Shown one piece after another: positions 42,840 to 55,144 of a DNA stretch of 64,000 nucleotides. The first letter of the stretch is position 1. Every line of letters starts with the position of its first letter. The position numbers and the translations under genes are program-made. The notes beneath the pieces were generated by a model. That model did no database searches and was not told where the DNA came from. It worked only from the letters and a program-made list of their open reading frames with translations. The stretch is from Paraspadella gotoi (Eukaryota > Chaetognatha), in the NCBI GenBank assembly GCA_051294375.1, contig CM119270.1:16690824-16754823 (forward strand). The letters run 5' to 3'.

Positions 42840-43430
42840 AAAAGGAAAGCTGCGAGTGGAGGAAAGGAAAAGGAAAATGGAAGGAAAGAAAAGAAAAAGA
42901 AAGAGGAAGCGACGGAGGAAGTTAATAGAAAAATGGCATAGAAGAAAAGAATAAAAAGAAAAGAGTGCAGAGGCAGAACGAAGGAAAAAAAGGAAAATGA
43001 GGAAGAAAAGAATAAAGGAAAAGAGGAAAGCGGACGGAGGAAAAGAAAAGGAAAATATAGAGGAGAAAAGTAAGAGGAGAAAAAACGTAGGAAAAGTGGA
43101 CGGTGGAAAGGGAGAAAGAAAAATGGAGGAAGAAAAGAAGGAGGAAAAGAGGAAGGTCGAGGAAAGAAAAGAAAATGAGGAAGAAAAGAGAGGATGAAGT
43201 AGAGGAAAGCGGGACGGAGGGAAAGAGAAGGAAAATGGAGGTAAGAAAAAAATAAAAGGAAAAGAGGAAAGCAGACGGAGAAAGCGGAAAAGGAAAATGG
43301 AGGAAGAAAAGAAAAGGATGAATAGAGGAAGCGGTACGGAGAAAGGAGAAGGAAAAATGGAGGAAGAAAAGAATAAAAGGAAAAGAGGGAAGCAGACGAG
43401 GAAAGGAGAAGGAAAATGGAGGTTGACCCC
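42840..43430 (+). repeat. Purine-rich minisatellite (~60 bp unit), block A copy 2
   Basis: Same unit as 20,860-21,515, with different indels and unit count. The inverted copy is reduced to N (46,799-47,552) plus a short flank, consistent with a repeat that assembles poorly. Confidence 0.85.
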
Positions 43431-44204
43431 TTTCGCAGCCGTGAATCTCGTTCATCATTTCCCGGACGACGAGACTGAGCGCGATCACCGTGACTTCGAC
43501 GCAAAAACGCGGTTCCGTGACGACCCGGAGTGAGAAGCGGACGAAGGGGAAGCGGAAGAGGCGGGGGGAAGTTGAGCAGCGGACGAAGGGAAGCGGAGGG
43601 GAGAGGTGATGGGACGTGCGGGCTGAGCGGAAGAAGGGGGTGATGAGATAGAGAAAGAGGGGAGTTGGGGGGGGGGCTGGGGCGGTGAGGAGTTTTATGA
43701 GTAAAAATATTACCAATAGTAGTGGCCGGTTTCATAGTGGTATTCAGTACTAGTAGTAGTAATAATAAAAAGGATAGTATCATATGGTAAAAAAAATGAA
43801 ATGTTCTCTATTATCTCAAAAAATCATTCCATTTTGTGATGATGTATTTAAGAAAGGCTATTAATGTCATAATTGACGGTCGTCGTCGTCGTTCGTCGTC
43901 CAATCGTTGTTCCTTGTTCGTCGTAGTCTATGTCCCAGTCATTTCTCCTCACCCAATCGTTAATGGACGATTTCGCTTTTGGCTCCCACGCCAGAGAGAG
44001 GAAGAGGGATGAGAGAGAGAGAAAGGAGAGAGGGAGAGAGTTTGTTTGAAGCGAAAGGCCGTAAAAAGTATCTCACTTCTCTCCCTCTCTCAAAACCCGG
44101 ATTTGTTTTCCATCTTTTAGTGCGTTTTGTCCATCATAAACCATTCAAAACATTATACCGTATATATGGTTCAATGTTCAATATGACACAATGAAAAATG
44201 GTCG

Positions 44205-46525
44205 TTAACTTACTGTTCGTGCATAAAAAAAATTCACTGTTTCAATTATTATTATATTTCTTTTTATTTTTTTTGAAACGTTATAGTTTCATATGTTGAT
44301 AATCAAAATATCAATGCAAAATTCTTTTTTTGTTTTTAGATATGACTTGAATAATAGGGTGAAAGATAATAAATTTTTGTAAAAAGTTACTTATTCATAT
44401 TTATTCATAGAATTGTAATAGAAAAAAAATAAAAAAAATAATAGTACTAATATTAATGTTATGTCTCAATAGACTGGAAAAAAAAACCTGTCATTTAAAA
44501 ATTCGATCGGGAAGTGGGGTAACTAGGCTTACCAATGGCATCCTTCCACGCCGATTGTTCTCTCAAATAATTTTTTTATTTAATACGATTTGAAAGGGAA
44601 AAAAAGAAAATTTGGAATGCAAAAGGTTTGCAGAAAGGGTACAGATAATCTTGGACTTATTGACTGATAACCATGACCTTTATATCTTGTGAAATGGGGG
44701 CAGTCTAAATAAATTCTGCAAAAAATTTCATCATTAAGTCAGCTCAATGAACCCTCATGGCTATTACGAGAAATACTTTTGTCTTAATTAAAATGGATGA
44801 TAAATATAGAATTAATTTCTTGCTATATTTAAAAGAAAATTATCAATTACAATTTAACCAATGATGTTGCTTTGTCAAATATGTTACCAGCTATATAATT
44901 TTATAACTTTATTATTGATAACAAGCATGTGTCAAGCTTTATAGTTTGCAGTTTAAAGATAATGAAAAATGACGATTTTTTTTTCGCAGACAAGAAGGTA
45001 GATGTCCAGACTGTTTTTATATTCAACGCTGAAAACATTTTTGTACTTATTCATTTTTAATATTTAAAAATACATTTTATCCAGGCTTACAAACATAATA
45101 TTTTTGCTTGTTTTTTTACATTTAACTGAAAAATAAAGCCAATTTTATGGTAATAAAAAAAATTTAATAATAAACAAAAGTAATTCAGTTTTCCTTTTTC
45201 AAATTACAAAAGAAAAAGAAAAATTTCATATGCCTTCATGAAAATTTTTTAAAGCAAAAAGCTGTTATACTTTTTATACTCTGATGTTAAACAAAACGCT
45301 GTGTAAAGATTTATAGATTTAATTTATAACTCTTTAGAAGGTTTTCCCATGATTAGGGCTTTAATTGATAACACATCACCTTGCTACCTTTTTTCTTTCA
45401 AAAGTTATTTAAAAAAAATAATTTTTTTTAAATGTACGCAGTACAATCTTGTTAAATAAAAATTTCGACAAAGCGGGAGTATCTCACTTATTTCTATGGC
45501 TACAATATTTAAATTTTTAAAATAAAACTTGAAGAAATTTTTTTGTCATTTAGAGACATATCTCTTTTAGATGTAACCATCGCTATAATAATTAGTTTGA
45601 GTTGTATGTTCCCCGAAGAGAAGAAGGCCTATTAAAAAAGGTTAGAAGATTTGCTTGCAGAATGGTTGGGGAAAAAATTTCATGGTGTCTGGACCTAGAT
45701 GCTCAGTTGAGAGATAATGGTTTTGCATAGAAGAATCAAAATATCAAAAAATAAAAATCAGCCTCTAGAAAAATCAAAGGCTAGAAGCTGATTTTTTTAG
45801 AATTGCAAAATTTTTTCCTGGACTCATAATGCCATTTTCTCAAGTGTTCAAAATATTTGTTTGGTCAAAGATCATTCAATCAATTTTTTTTATTGAATTT
45901 AAGAATTTTTTATTATTGTTGGTGTGTGGTTGGGAAAGGATGTGGGAAAAGAGAAGTGGGAAAATATAGGTAATTATATAAAGTTTTTGAAAATAACCTT
46001 TAAAATATTAAATAATTAGACACAAGGGGAGTAAGCAGAGAAAACTTCCGCGTTCGATAGAAGAAATTGAGAAATGAAATTGTGTGCGTACTGTAGTTAG
46101 AGTAGATGAGCTAGATGTAGTAAAGCGAGATGATTCATAGAATTGAGGGAAATGATGGCGGTAAAAATTATTCTTCTTGGGTTCTCGCGTTAACTTATTA
46201 GGTTATCATTAACAAGTTTTGTTTTAATGGAAGGTGATTAATATGTTTTTTGCAGGTTATTAAAAGCAATGTTCTAAGAATTGTGTAAGGCGTTTCGGAA
46301 GCTAAGGTTGGCTTGCATCGTGTTTGGAGCTATTTTTGATCTCGTTAGCTTTTTTGGTTGATGGGGTCAAGGGCTTGGGGCAGAGTACAGTAATGTGGCC
46401 GAGTAAAAAGTGATGTTTGAATAAATCGGGCCCACCAAATAGATACAAAAGAAGTGATCAGATTATGTTGGCTCCAGGAAACAATGTTTTGAAAGGCGAC
46501 AGAGAGAGTGCGAGGACGAACATTT
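44205..46525. other. Unique AT-rich spacer at the centre of the large palindrome; no gene seen
   Basis: Not repeated elsewhere in the window. AT-rich, with homopolymer runs and no convincing open frame. One hairpin is visible at 45,757-45,802: AAAAATCAGCCTCTAG opposite CTAGAAGCTGATTTTTT. Confidence 0.6.
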
Positions 46526-49196
46526 CGCCACGTTATTTTTCATTGTGTCATAATAACAGGGTGGGGTAGTGGCGCGGAGATGATGTAGNNNNNNNNNNNN
46601 NNNNNNNNNNNNNCTCCCTCTCTCTTTCTCTCTCTCTCCCTCTCTCTCTCTCTGGCGTGGAGCCAAAAGCGAAATCGTCATTAAACGATGGGTGAGGAGA
46701 AAATGACTGGGACATAGACTACGACGACAAGGACAACGATGACGACGACGACGTCAATTATGACATTAAAGCTTCTTAAATAACATCATACAAATGATNN
46801 NNNNNNNNNNNNNNNNNNNNNNNNNNNNNNNNNNNNNNNNNNNNNNNNNNNNNNNNNNNNNNNNNNNNNNNNNNNNNNNNNNNNNNNNNNNNNNNNNNNN
46901 NNNNNNNNNNNNNNNNNNNNNNNNNNNNNNNNNNNNNNNNNNNNNNNNNNNNNNNNNNNNNNNNNNNNNNNNNNNNNNNNNNNNNNNNNNNNNNNNNNNN
47001 NNNNNNNNNNNNNNNNNNNNNNNNNNNNNNNNNNNNNNNNNNNNNNNNNNNNNNNNNNNNNNNNNNNNNNNNNNNNNNNNNNNNNNNNNNNNNNNNNNNN
47101 NNNNNNNNNNNNNNNNNNNNNNNNNNNNNNNNNNNNNNNNNNNNNNNNNNNNNNNNNNNNNNNNNNNNNNNNNNNNNNNNNNNNNNNNNNNNNNNNNNNN
47201 NNNNNNNNNNNNNNNNNNNNNNNNNNNNNNNNNNNNNNNNNNNNNNNNNNNNNNNNNNNNNNNNNNNNNNNNNNNNNNNNNNNNNNNNNNNNNNNNNNNN
47301 NNNNNNNNNNNNNNNNNNNNNNNNNNNNNNNNNNNNNNNNNNNNNNNNNNNNNNNNNNNNNNNNNNNNNNNNNNNNNNNNNNNNNNNNNNNNNNNNNNNN
47401 NNNNNNNNNNNNNNNNNNNNNNNNNNNNNNNNNNNNNNNNNNNNNNNNNNNNNNNNNNNNNNNNNNNNNNNNNNNNNNNNNNNNNNNNNNNNNNNNNNNN
47501 NNNNNNNNNNNNNNNNNNNNNNNNNNNNNNNNNNNNNNNNNNNNNNNNNNNNCCTCCGCTTTTCTCTTTTCCTTTTATTCTTTTCTTCCTCCTTTTCTTT
47601 TCCTCGTTCCCCTTTTGGTTTCTTTCTCCTTTCTTTTTTTTCTTTTTCTTCTTGTTTCCTCCTTTTCTTTTACCCTTTCCCTTTCCCTTATATTTCTTCC
47701 TACCTTCCCATCTTTCTTTCTTTCTTTTTTATTTTTCCTTCCTCTTTCATATTTTTTCCTCTCTTTTTCTCTTTTTCTCCTTTTGCCTTCAATTTCTATC
47801 TTCTTCTAAATCATCTCCCGTTCTTTTCCAGCATTTCCTCCCTTTCGCAAAGATCTCATCCGCTATTTTCTCTCAGTTATCTCTATATGATAAAATTTTA
47901 ACTCCCTCTCCCTCTCTCTCCCTCTCTCTCCCTCTCTCTCTCCCTCTCTCTCCCTCTCTCCCCCACTGATTCCAAGGGTCAACTCCATTTCCGGTTTGGC
48001 GATTGTCTTCCAGCGACGCGATTCTTTGATCCGTGGAACCAAATATGGATCTTTTTATAAACCTGCTTCTTCTTCTTCCTCTTTTTGCTCTTCCTCTTTC
48101 ATCTGAACTCTTTCACACCGACTCTTAATTCCAAGTCGATTATCATTTATTCTTTTTGTCTCTATGTCTGTCGTTCTTAACTTTATCTCTCTCTCTCTCT
48201 CTCTCTCTCTNNNNNNNNNNNNNNNNNNNNNNNNNTCTCTTCTCTTTGTCAATCTCGTCGTGATGATCGCATACTACAAGCAACTTCTAGGGCAGTCATG
48301 TACTCTTCTCTGTGTCTCATCTCTCGTCTTAGCCATAATGACTCTCCTCCACTCCCTCTAGCTCTTCTCTCTCATTACTCTCTGCTCTCCCAAATCGTCA
48401 ATCTCTTATTCTCAAAATTTATTTCCCCCAGCTCGATTGCCCTAAACAAACTCGGCGATGTAAATGACAAATTTATGAAAGATGGCGAAGCGCATTCAAC
48501 TAGACAACTGTTTTTTTCTTACGTGTCGGAACGACGGCGATAAAGATGAAACCGATGTACGCGTCCATGGACCGACGCGACAAATAAACGAGGCATGTCA
48601 CCGACGAATAAGGGTGAGGCCGAGGCGTAGATCATATTTTTTTTTTTATTTTTTTCTGTTTTTTTTTTTTTTTTTGTTTTTTTTCCTTTCATTTCCTTGT
48701 TTTTTTCTTCTGCCAAAGAGAAAACTTGTCAAAAAGAAATGTGGGTCGAGATAGCGTTTATTTTTTTGAGGAAAAGACGAAAACGACGACTACAACGACG
48801 ACGACGACGACGACAAGGCCGAGGGTAGGATGTCGACTTTTGCCTGACAAATCAACTCATTCTTCCGCAGAAGACAAGAAAAAGATAGATGAGAATTTCT
48901 TTTCGTAGAGAAAAATGGCTCCGCGTTTGAACTTTGATTCGGTGACGTCATCGGAAATTCTCGCTTCTCATTCGTGGAAAAAATACTCGATAATCGATGC
49001 TGATTGGCCGAAAGAACATTCGGCTTTGGTAGGCGTGGCGGTGGGTGATCTAGCGATAAATCTATGCGGTATAGCGTAGTAGTTTCTTTTTTAGTACTTC
49101 AGATACAATTTTTAGTACTCGTAATCTAAGAGAAAAGATGAGCGCACATGTAGTAGATGGTATTTGTCAGTAAAATTATATTCACGAGCGCCGAAC
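46525..49196 (-). repeat. Block A', inverted copy
   Basis: The reverse complement matches 40,840-44,195. Shared landmarks include TTTTTCATTGTGTCAT at 46,537, GACGACGACGACGTC at 46,741-46,755, the CT/GA tracts, CCACTGATTCCAAGGGTCAA at 47,963, and TTTGTCAGTAAAATTATATT at 49,164. It is interrupted by 25-N gaps at 46,589 and 48,211 and by long N runs. Confidence 0.82.
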
Positions 49197-50034
49197 NNNN
49201 NNNNNNNNNNNNNNNNNNNNNNNNNNNNNNNNNNNNNNNNNNNNNNNNNNNNNNNNNNNNNNNNNNNNNNNNNNNNNNNNNNNNNNNNNNNNNNNNNNNN
49301 NNNNNNNNNNNNNNNNNNNNNNNNNNNNNNNNNNNNNNNNNNNNNNNNNNNNNNNNNNNNNNNNNNNNNNNNNNNNNNNNNNNNNNNNNNNNNNNNNNNN
49401 NNNNNNNNNNNNNNNNNNNNNNNNNNNNNNNNNNNNNNNNNNNNNNNNNNNNNNNNNNNNNNNNNNNNNNNNNNNNNNNNNNNNNNNNNNNNNNNNNNNN
49501 NNNNNNNNNNNNNNNNNNNNNNNNNNNNNNNNNNNNNNNNNNNNNNNNNNNNNNNNNNNNNNNNNNNNNNNNNNNNNNNNNNNNNNNNNNNNNNNNNNNN
49601 NNNNNNNNNNNNNNNNNNNNNNNNNNNNNNNNNNNNNNNNNNNNNNNNNNNNNNNNNNNNNNNNNNNNNNNNNNNNNNNNNNNNNNNNNNNNNNNNNNNN
49701 NNNNNNNNNNNNNNNNNNNNNNNNNNNNNNNNNNNNNNNNNNNNNNNNNNNNNNNNNNNNNNNNNNNNNNNNNNNNNNNNNNNNNNNNNNNNNNNNNNNN
49801 NNNNNNNNNNNNNNNNNNNNNNNNNNNNNNNNNNNNNNNNNNNNNNNNNNNNNNNNNNNNNNNNNNNNNNNNNNNNNNNNNNNNNNNNNNNNNNNNNNNN
49901 NNNNNNNNTAAAATAGCGTAGGATCATAAAACGTTAAAGGGAGTATAGTAATGTGAACAAAATATACACAACATACAATTGAAACATTATTTGAAACATT
50001 ATACCTCTTCATTGATAGGAAAGCCAAATATTCT

Positions 50035-50195
50035 GCGAGTGAATAAACGAGAACGTGAGAGAGTCTTGATTGAAACCTTGCAGAGTCCTGCTATGTTATA
50101 ATCTTGTTAGTGTGATTGAGCCTGTCCAAAGTCAAGCGCAAGATAGCTTATTTATTGAATGAATGGATAATTTTCAAATTGGTTGTACCGATCTC
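50035..50195 (-). repeat. Dispersed ~200-bp repeat, copy 7
   Basis: Mirror of 39,905-40,080: AACGAGAACGTGAGAGAGTC, TGCAGAGTCCTGCTATGTTA, GATAGCTTATTTATTGAATG and ATTGGTTGTACCGA. Confidence 0.75.
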
Positions 50196-50781
50196 ACGGG
50201 GTTAGTATTTAGATAAGAGAGGTAATAGGTAGTATTAGAGTGGAAAAGAATAGAAAGTAATGGGTTGAAAAAAAGACATAGATTGAGATGTGAAAAAAAC
50301 CAGAGAAGAAGTCGGAGTTTCCATAGAATGGATTCGCGCAGTTTTCGATCTTTTCAGCTTTTCCTTCAAACCTGGAGATGATTTTTGCAGTTTGCGTTGG
50401 TTGATGTGAATTTCAATGAAGTGATTACAGATTAGAGAGTAGCAGTTTTCACTTTTTGCTAGTTTTCTTGGATGAGCGCCATCGTCGGGGAAATGCCAAA
50501 ACCAGTTGATTAATACAAATTTCGTTTTTCTTCAAAAAATTGTAATTTAACAACTTCGGAATATTCAATCTCATTTATTTTAACAAAAATAAATAATACG
50601 AAAATTTAACAATGTACTCACTACTCATACGCTTATAAACGGGAACGCAAAGTGGTGCTATTATCGACTACAGGTTATAGTGCAACTACTACTATTGCCA
50701 TTAATTGTTTTTAATCTTATTGATAAATCACGCCATTCGCCAATTAGTCGCTTAGTGGTATCGGATTATCCAAACTGTTTT

Positions 50782-50937
50782 TCAGCGGTACTCCTCGGTC
50801 CCGCTTCTCTTTCGTTTGACGGCGGCCGTCTTCCTCCCGAAGCAACCGATCGCCATTGCCATCAGGGACCCAATCAGCGTCACTCCCGCCAATTCAGCGA
50901 CCACGCCCATCGGCAGAAAGACTTGGCGTCGATTCTT
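50782..50937 (-). CDS. IR exon: TM3 and C-terminal tail with stop
   Basis: Translation VFLPMGVVAELAGVTLIGSL then MAMAIGCFGRKTAAVKRKRS and GTEEYR-stop (TGA at 50,784-50,782). A hydrophobic helix followed by a short basic tail is the standard end of an IR. The 5' side meets a 10-N gap. Confidence 0.72.
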   Translation of the reverse strand, partial: KNRRQVFLPMGVVAELAGVTLIGSLMAMAIGCFGRKTAAVKRKRSGTEEYR

Positions 50938-53260
50938 NNNNNNNNNNCAGAAGGTCTCTTCCTTTGATGATTTCTTCGGTCAACAGGACGCGTCCGTCCN
51001 NNNNNNNNNTTATTCATTCAGTCCAAGAATGGTCAACGTACATCGCCTCTTGAATTGGAGATGGCTATCGCTATGAGAGGCCTCCTCATTTAACATAATA
51101 TTTAACTTAAAAAAAACAACTAACGGGCTTTCAATCGAGACTCGCTCACGGCCTAAAGCATTAAGTTCCATAGTATCTGACTTCCTTATCGTCGTATTAT
51201 CATTGTTTCTTTTTATACCGCTATTTTAATCCATGAAAATGACAAATTAATAGGCCAAACAAAAAACTATACATTATGGCAAAGGGGGTGCATGTGTGAT
51301 GCAATGGGTGTGAGGCATCTCCCGCCAGCGGACACTCATGGTTTTGGACCTGCAGGGAACACCCCATGTCACTAGCGTGTTTATGTCGACCGCATCACAC
51401 TTTAACCAGCGTGACCAACGAGTACTTATCTGTCCAGGCCAATGGGACGATCTGAGTNNNNNNNNNNNNNNNNNNNNNNNNNNNNNNNNNNNNNNNNNNN
51501 NNNNNNNNNNNNNNNNNNNNNNNNNNNNNNNNNNNNNNNNNNNNNNNNNNNNNNNNNNNNNNNNNNNNNNNNNNNNNNNNNNNNNNNNNNNNNNNNNNNN
51601 NNNNNNNNNNNNNNNNNNNNNNNNNNNNNNNNNNNNNNNNNNNNNNNNNNNNNNNNNNNNNNNNNNNNNNNNNNNNNNNNNNNGGCTCACGAACATGTTG
51701 TCGAAAAACGGATGCCAGGCGAACCTTTGGTCTGGAACTTCGAGAAAATCCTCCAGAGAATTGAGGGTTGGCTCCGTGAGGACAATGTTGGAAATGACGC
51801 CGGCGGAAAAAAGCGTCGCGAAGATGAAGACGAAAAATCTCCAAAGAAGTCCCAAAATCTTGAGGGCGAGCGAATCCGGACGATCCTCTTCGGGGAATAA
51901 TAGACAGAGACGGTAGAGGGTCATGCACCAGGAGTTGAAGACCTTGCCAGTGGGCGTGGCTCGTCGATCCATACGTCGAAGAATCGTCGCCAAGAAAGAG
52001 ACGACGAGTGAAGTGACGAGAAGCGTCAGCCACGCCTCCCACGAGAGGGTCTTGAGGAAGACGGCCGCCAATCCGCTGAAGGCTTCGGAATTGCGATGGC
52101 TTAGGACGACCAAATTGGACAAAGACGTCAACTTTGTCCATCGTAGGGAGTTACGCATTCCTTGTATCATCGGAAACTCGTTGAGGGTCATGTCGAAGGT
52201 TCCGGCGACGACTTCCAATATCATCCCGGTCGATGCTCCTGGTTCGTCGCCCCATGGACCCGCGTAGTGGTGAACCTGTGAATGAAATTGAGAAGAACAG
52301 TCTTTGTCACTTTAATCTCTCTTGATAATTTCACATTTGAAGAGAAAATGTTGACAAATTGCGCTATCGACGGACCGTATGTTTGACGGGACACTTGGCG
52401 AAGAACTCCTTCAAGAGGTTCTCATAGTGACGATTAAATGAAACGAGCTGGATGGTGTCGACGGTCTGATTGGGAAGGATGTCGCCGGCTTGGATCTCCT
52501 CAGACCAAGGTTTGAAGACGAGGCGAAGGGTTCGGTTGGAACGACAGAATTCCCCGTCCAGAAGTTGACCGAAGGTTGGAGGTTCCATTTCGGCTCAAGT
52601 CGTGGAAGTGATTTGCAATTCAGTAAAAGTTTATACTTTGTTTTTGCCTGATTTTTTAGNNNNNNNNNNNNNNNNNNNNNNNNNNNNNNNNNNNNNNNNN
52701 NNNNNNNNNNNNNNNNNNNNNNNNNNNNNNNNNNNNNNNNNNNNNNNNNNNNNNNNNNNNNNNNNNNNNNNNNNNNNNNNNNNNNNNNNNNNNNNNNNNN
52801 NNNNNNNNNNNNNNNNNNNNNNNNNNNNNNNNNNNNNNNNNNNNNNNNNNNNNNNNNNNNNNNNNNNNNNNNNNNNNNNNNNNNNNNNNNNNNNNNNNNN
52901 NNNNNNNNNNNNNNNNNNNNNNNNNNNNNNNNNNNNNNNNNNNNNNNNNNNNNNNNNNNNNNNNNNNNNNNNNNNNNNNNNNNNNNNNNNNNNNNNNNNN
53001 NNNNNNNNNNNNNNNNNNNNNNNNNNNNNNNNNNNNNNNNNNNNNNNNNNNNNNNNNNNNNNNNNNNNNNNNNNNNNNNNNNNNNNNNNNNNNNNNNNNN
53101 NNNNNNNNNNNNNNNNNNNNNNNNNNNNNNNNNNNNNNNNNNNNNNNNNNNNNNNNNNNNNNNNNNNNNNNNNNNNNNNNNNNNNNNTGCACCGTAGCAC
53201 CGCTTGAAGTAACCGGCGTCCACACGGCGGAGTCGAGGGTTCTCGACCAGGAGAGATAAA
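50782..53260 (-). CDS. Divergent ionotropic receptor (IR), iGluR-related, partial
   Basis: Seen: coding pieces at about 53,188-53,255 (VDAGYFKRCYGA), 52,376-52,594, 51,684-52,275 and 50,782-50,937. They encode an S1 ligand-binding segment (HHYAGPWGDEPGASTGMILE, EVVAGTFDMTLNEFPMIQGM), TM1 (WEAWLTLLVTSLVVSFLATI), a linker and a second hydrophobic segment ending in FSAGVISNIVLTEPTLNSLE. That end occupies the position of the SYTANLTAFLT motif of glutamate receptors. S2 follows (DFLEVPDQRFAWHPFFDNMF), with TM3 near the C-terminus. Known: arthropod IRs are dendritic chemosensory cation channels. No amino-terminal domain is evident, as is usual for IRs. The glutamate-binding Arg cannot be confirmed. 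Parts of S1 and S2 lie in gaps. Confidence 0.7.
51684..52275 (-). CDS. IR exon: S1, TM1, pore linker, TM2 and start of S2
   Basis: The acceptor attcacag ends at 52,276 and the exon starts GTT CAC CAC in phase 0. It is open for about 197 codons to the N run. TM1 lies at about residues 84-103. The second helix (LALKILGLLWRFFVFIFATL) precedes SAGVISNIVL. The loop between (RRMDRRATPTGKVFNSWCMT) replaces the normal iGluR pore loop. Confidence 0.75.
52376..52594 (-). CDS. IR exon: start of ligand-binding S1 region
   Basis: Open through EPPTFGQLLDGEFCRSNRTL, then RLVFKPWSEEIQAGDILPNQ, TVDTIQLVSFNRHYENLLKE and FFAKCPVKHT. The donor is ACG|GTCCGT at 52,376/52,375, phase 0, with a 100-bp intron to the next exon. 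The donor is weak but identical in the other copy. The acceptor is near 52,595 (TTGAG|CC); an in-frame stop upstream shows the frame begins there. Confidence 0.65.
53188..53255 (-). CDS. Possible upstream IR exon fragment
   Basis: PRLRRVDAGYFKRCYGA in an open frame beside the N run; the partner sequence at 36,460-36,540 is frameshifted. It is assigned to the IR only by position and strand. Confidence 0.35.
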
Positions 53261-55144
53261 TATTAATTAATGATCAATATTTTATTTATTGTTAATCAAT
53301 GAGTAGATTACTAGTACCCCCGACAAGAGTCGTTTTCTTATCGATATTCTGTTTCCAAAAGTATTTGTTGGCGGTTATTCTATAATTAAACGTCAATGAA
53401 ATCCCCTCAGCCCTTCGACTTGAGCTACGAAAAATATTTTTTTAATTAATTATTTTTGAATAATTTAAGAATTAATTAGGTTGTATTCCAAACATTCAGC
53501 GAAGATAAAAGATAAAATATCTGACTAAATTTTGACTTTTTGTTGACTCGAAAGCTACATTTTGTCAGCCTTTCGTCGACNNNNNNNNNNNNNNNNNNNN
53601 NNNNNNNNNNNNNNNNNNNNNNNNNNNNNNNNNNNNNNNNNNNNNNNNNNNNNNNNNNNNNNNNNNNNNNNNNNNNNNNNNNNNNNNNNNNNNNNNNNNN
53701 NNNNNNNNNNNNNNNNNNNNNNNNNNNNNNNNNNNNNNNNNNNNNNNNNNNNNNNNNNNNNNNNNNNNNNNNNNNNNNNNNNNNNNNNNNNNNNNNNNNN
53801 NNNNNNNNNNNNNNNNNNNNNNNNAAACTGGCGCTGCTGTGGAAGAATGCGCGCTTAGTGGAGTGGAGGCCACGTGGAAGCGGCTCCATGACAGTGTAAG
53901 CCTCTTTTATTTTGCGGATGCAGATTTTTTGGCATCAGCTGTGCATTTGACCCACGAAGACAACGACAAACACCACGACAAAGACAACTTCGAAGACAAC
54001 GACATTGACGACAAAGACAACAGCGATGACAACGATAAAAAAAACAACGAACTTGACGACAAAGACGACGATGCATATGAATACAAAGACGACGACAAAA
54101 TGCAATGACAAAAATGATGACATCAAAGACAGTAACAATACTGATAACGTGAACAACGACAAAGACAACAACGATACTGATGACGAATTTTAGGATGAAG
54201 AATCTCTTTGCCAGCCTCGTTTTCATNNNNNNNNNNTTTTTTTAGCTCTCGTCTCTTTTCGCTTCAAGCGGCCTCTTTGCCTCTTGGTCGTTGTTGTTGT
54301 TGTTGGTGTCGTTGTTGCTCTTGTTAAAACGAATCGAGTAGTTTGTTGGTTAATAATGGAATTCTTCCTTTCTTTATGCATTTATTTAATGAGATCGCAG
54401 TAAATGAAAACAATAATAAATTTCTGGAACCGAACGTAGAATCTTTCTCGTTGCTTCATCATTGGTCGCTGTTGTTGTTGTTGTCGTTGTCGTTTCAGTT
54501 CTCGTTCCATCTTTTACTCCTTTGGTCGATACATTTTCTTTTCTCTAGAGACTTCGACTTATCCGTCCCTTGTCGTCGTCGTCGTCGTCGTTGTTGTTGT
54601 CGGAGTAACGTTGACCCCAAGTTTTATGACTCGACTGCCGCCATTTTAGGAGAGGGAACAAGTTGGAACGAGAAAAGAAATCGGGTGAACCTTGAGCAAA
54701 AATTATTTGATATAGTCCTAGAAAAAGTTTGAAAATTTGTTTCAACAACGATTTATTTTTGATAAACGTACATATTAACTTATATTGTCGATGCCTCGCT
54801 ATATTTACTTTCCTTTCAAACTTGATATGAATTCATTTTCTTATCAGAAATTATTGCTATTTTTTACACTTTGCTTATTCCCATTAGAATAGAACCAATG
54901 CTTTTTTTTTTTGCTTTTTCTGCTTCGTTTCTTCTCATCATTTCTCTACAATTTTTGTTTCAAGCAAAGTCAGCAACTTTTTTTTTCTTTTCGCAGTCTT
55001 GAGCAGCTTGGAGGAATTTCTGATGATGGAGATGATCAGCAGAGCTGAGATGCAGATGGGAGGTGTAGATGGGAGGTGTAGATGGGAGGTGCAGATGGAT
55101 GTTAAATACAAGATATGGAAGTAGATGGAGATGAAAATCGTAAT

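Larger units (their letters stand above)
40620..44200 (+). repeat. Block A, copy 2 (with inserted MITE-like element)
   Basis: Direct copy of 19,290-22,280 and inverted copy of 46,525-49,196. Carries a (CT)n tract at 40,697-40,775, GTC tracts near 41,862 and 42,005, and the purine minisatellite at 42,840-43,430. The last shared bases are near CAATATGACACAATGAAAAA at 44,173-44,195. Confidence 0.85.

Noticed and set aside
42419-43783. 454-codon minus-strand open frame
   Set aside because: It is a translation of the purine minisatellite: Phe/Ser/Leu/Pro repeats with no stops because the strand is almost pure pyrimidine. The same applies to 20,456-21,253 and 20,917-21,801.
46794-49927. Very long open frames of 250-391 codons
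   Set aside because: They consist mostly of N and only appear open.
53839-54108. Asp/Lys/Asn-rich open frame
   Set aside because: Translation of degenerate GACAAC repeats. The mirror copy does not conserve the frame.
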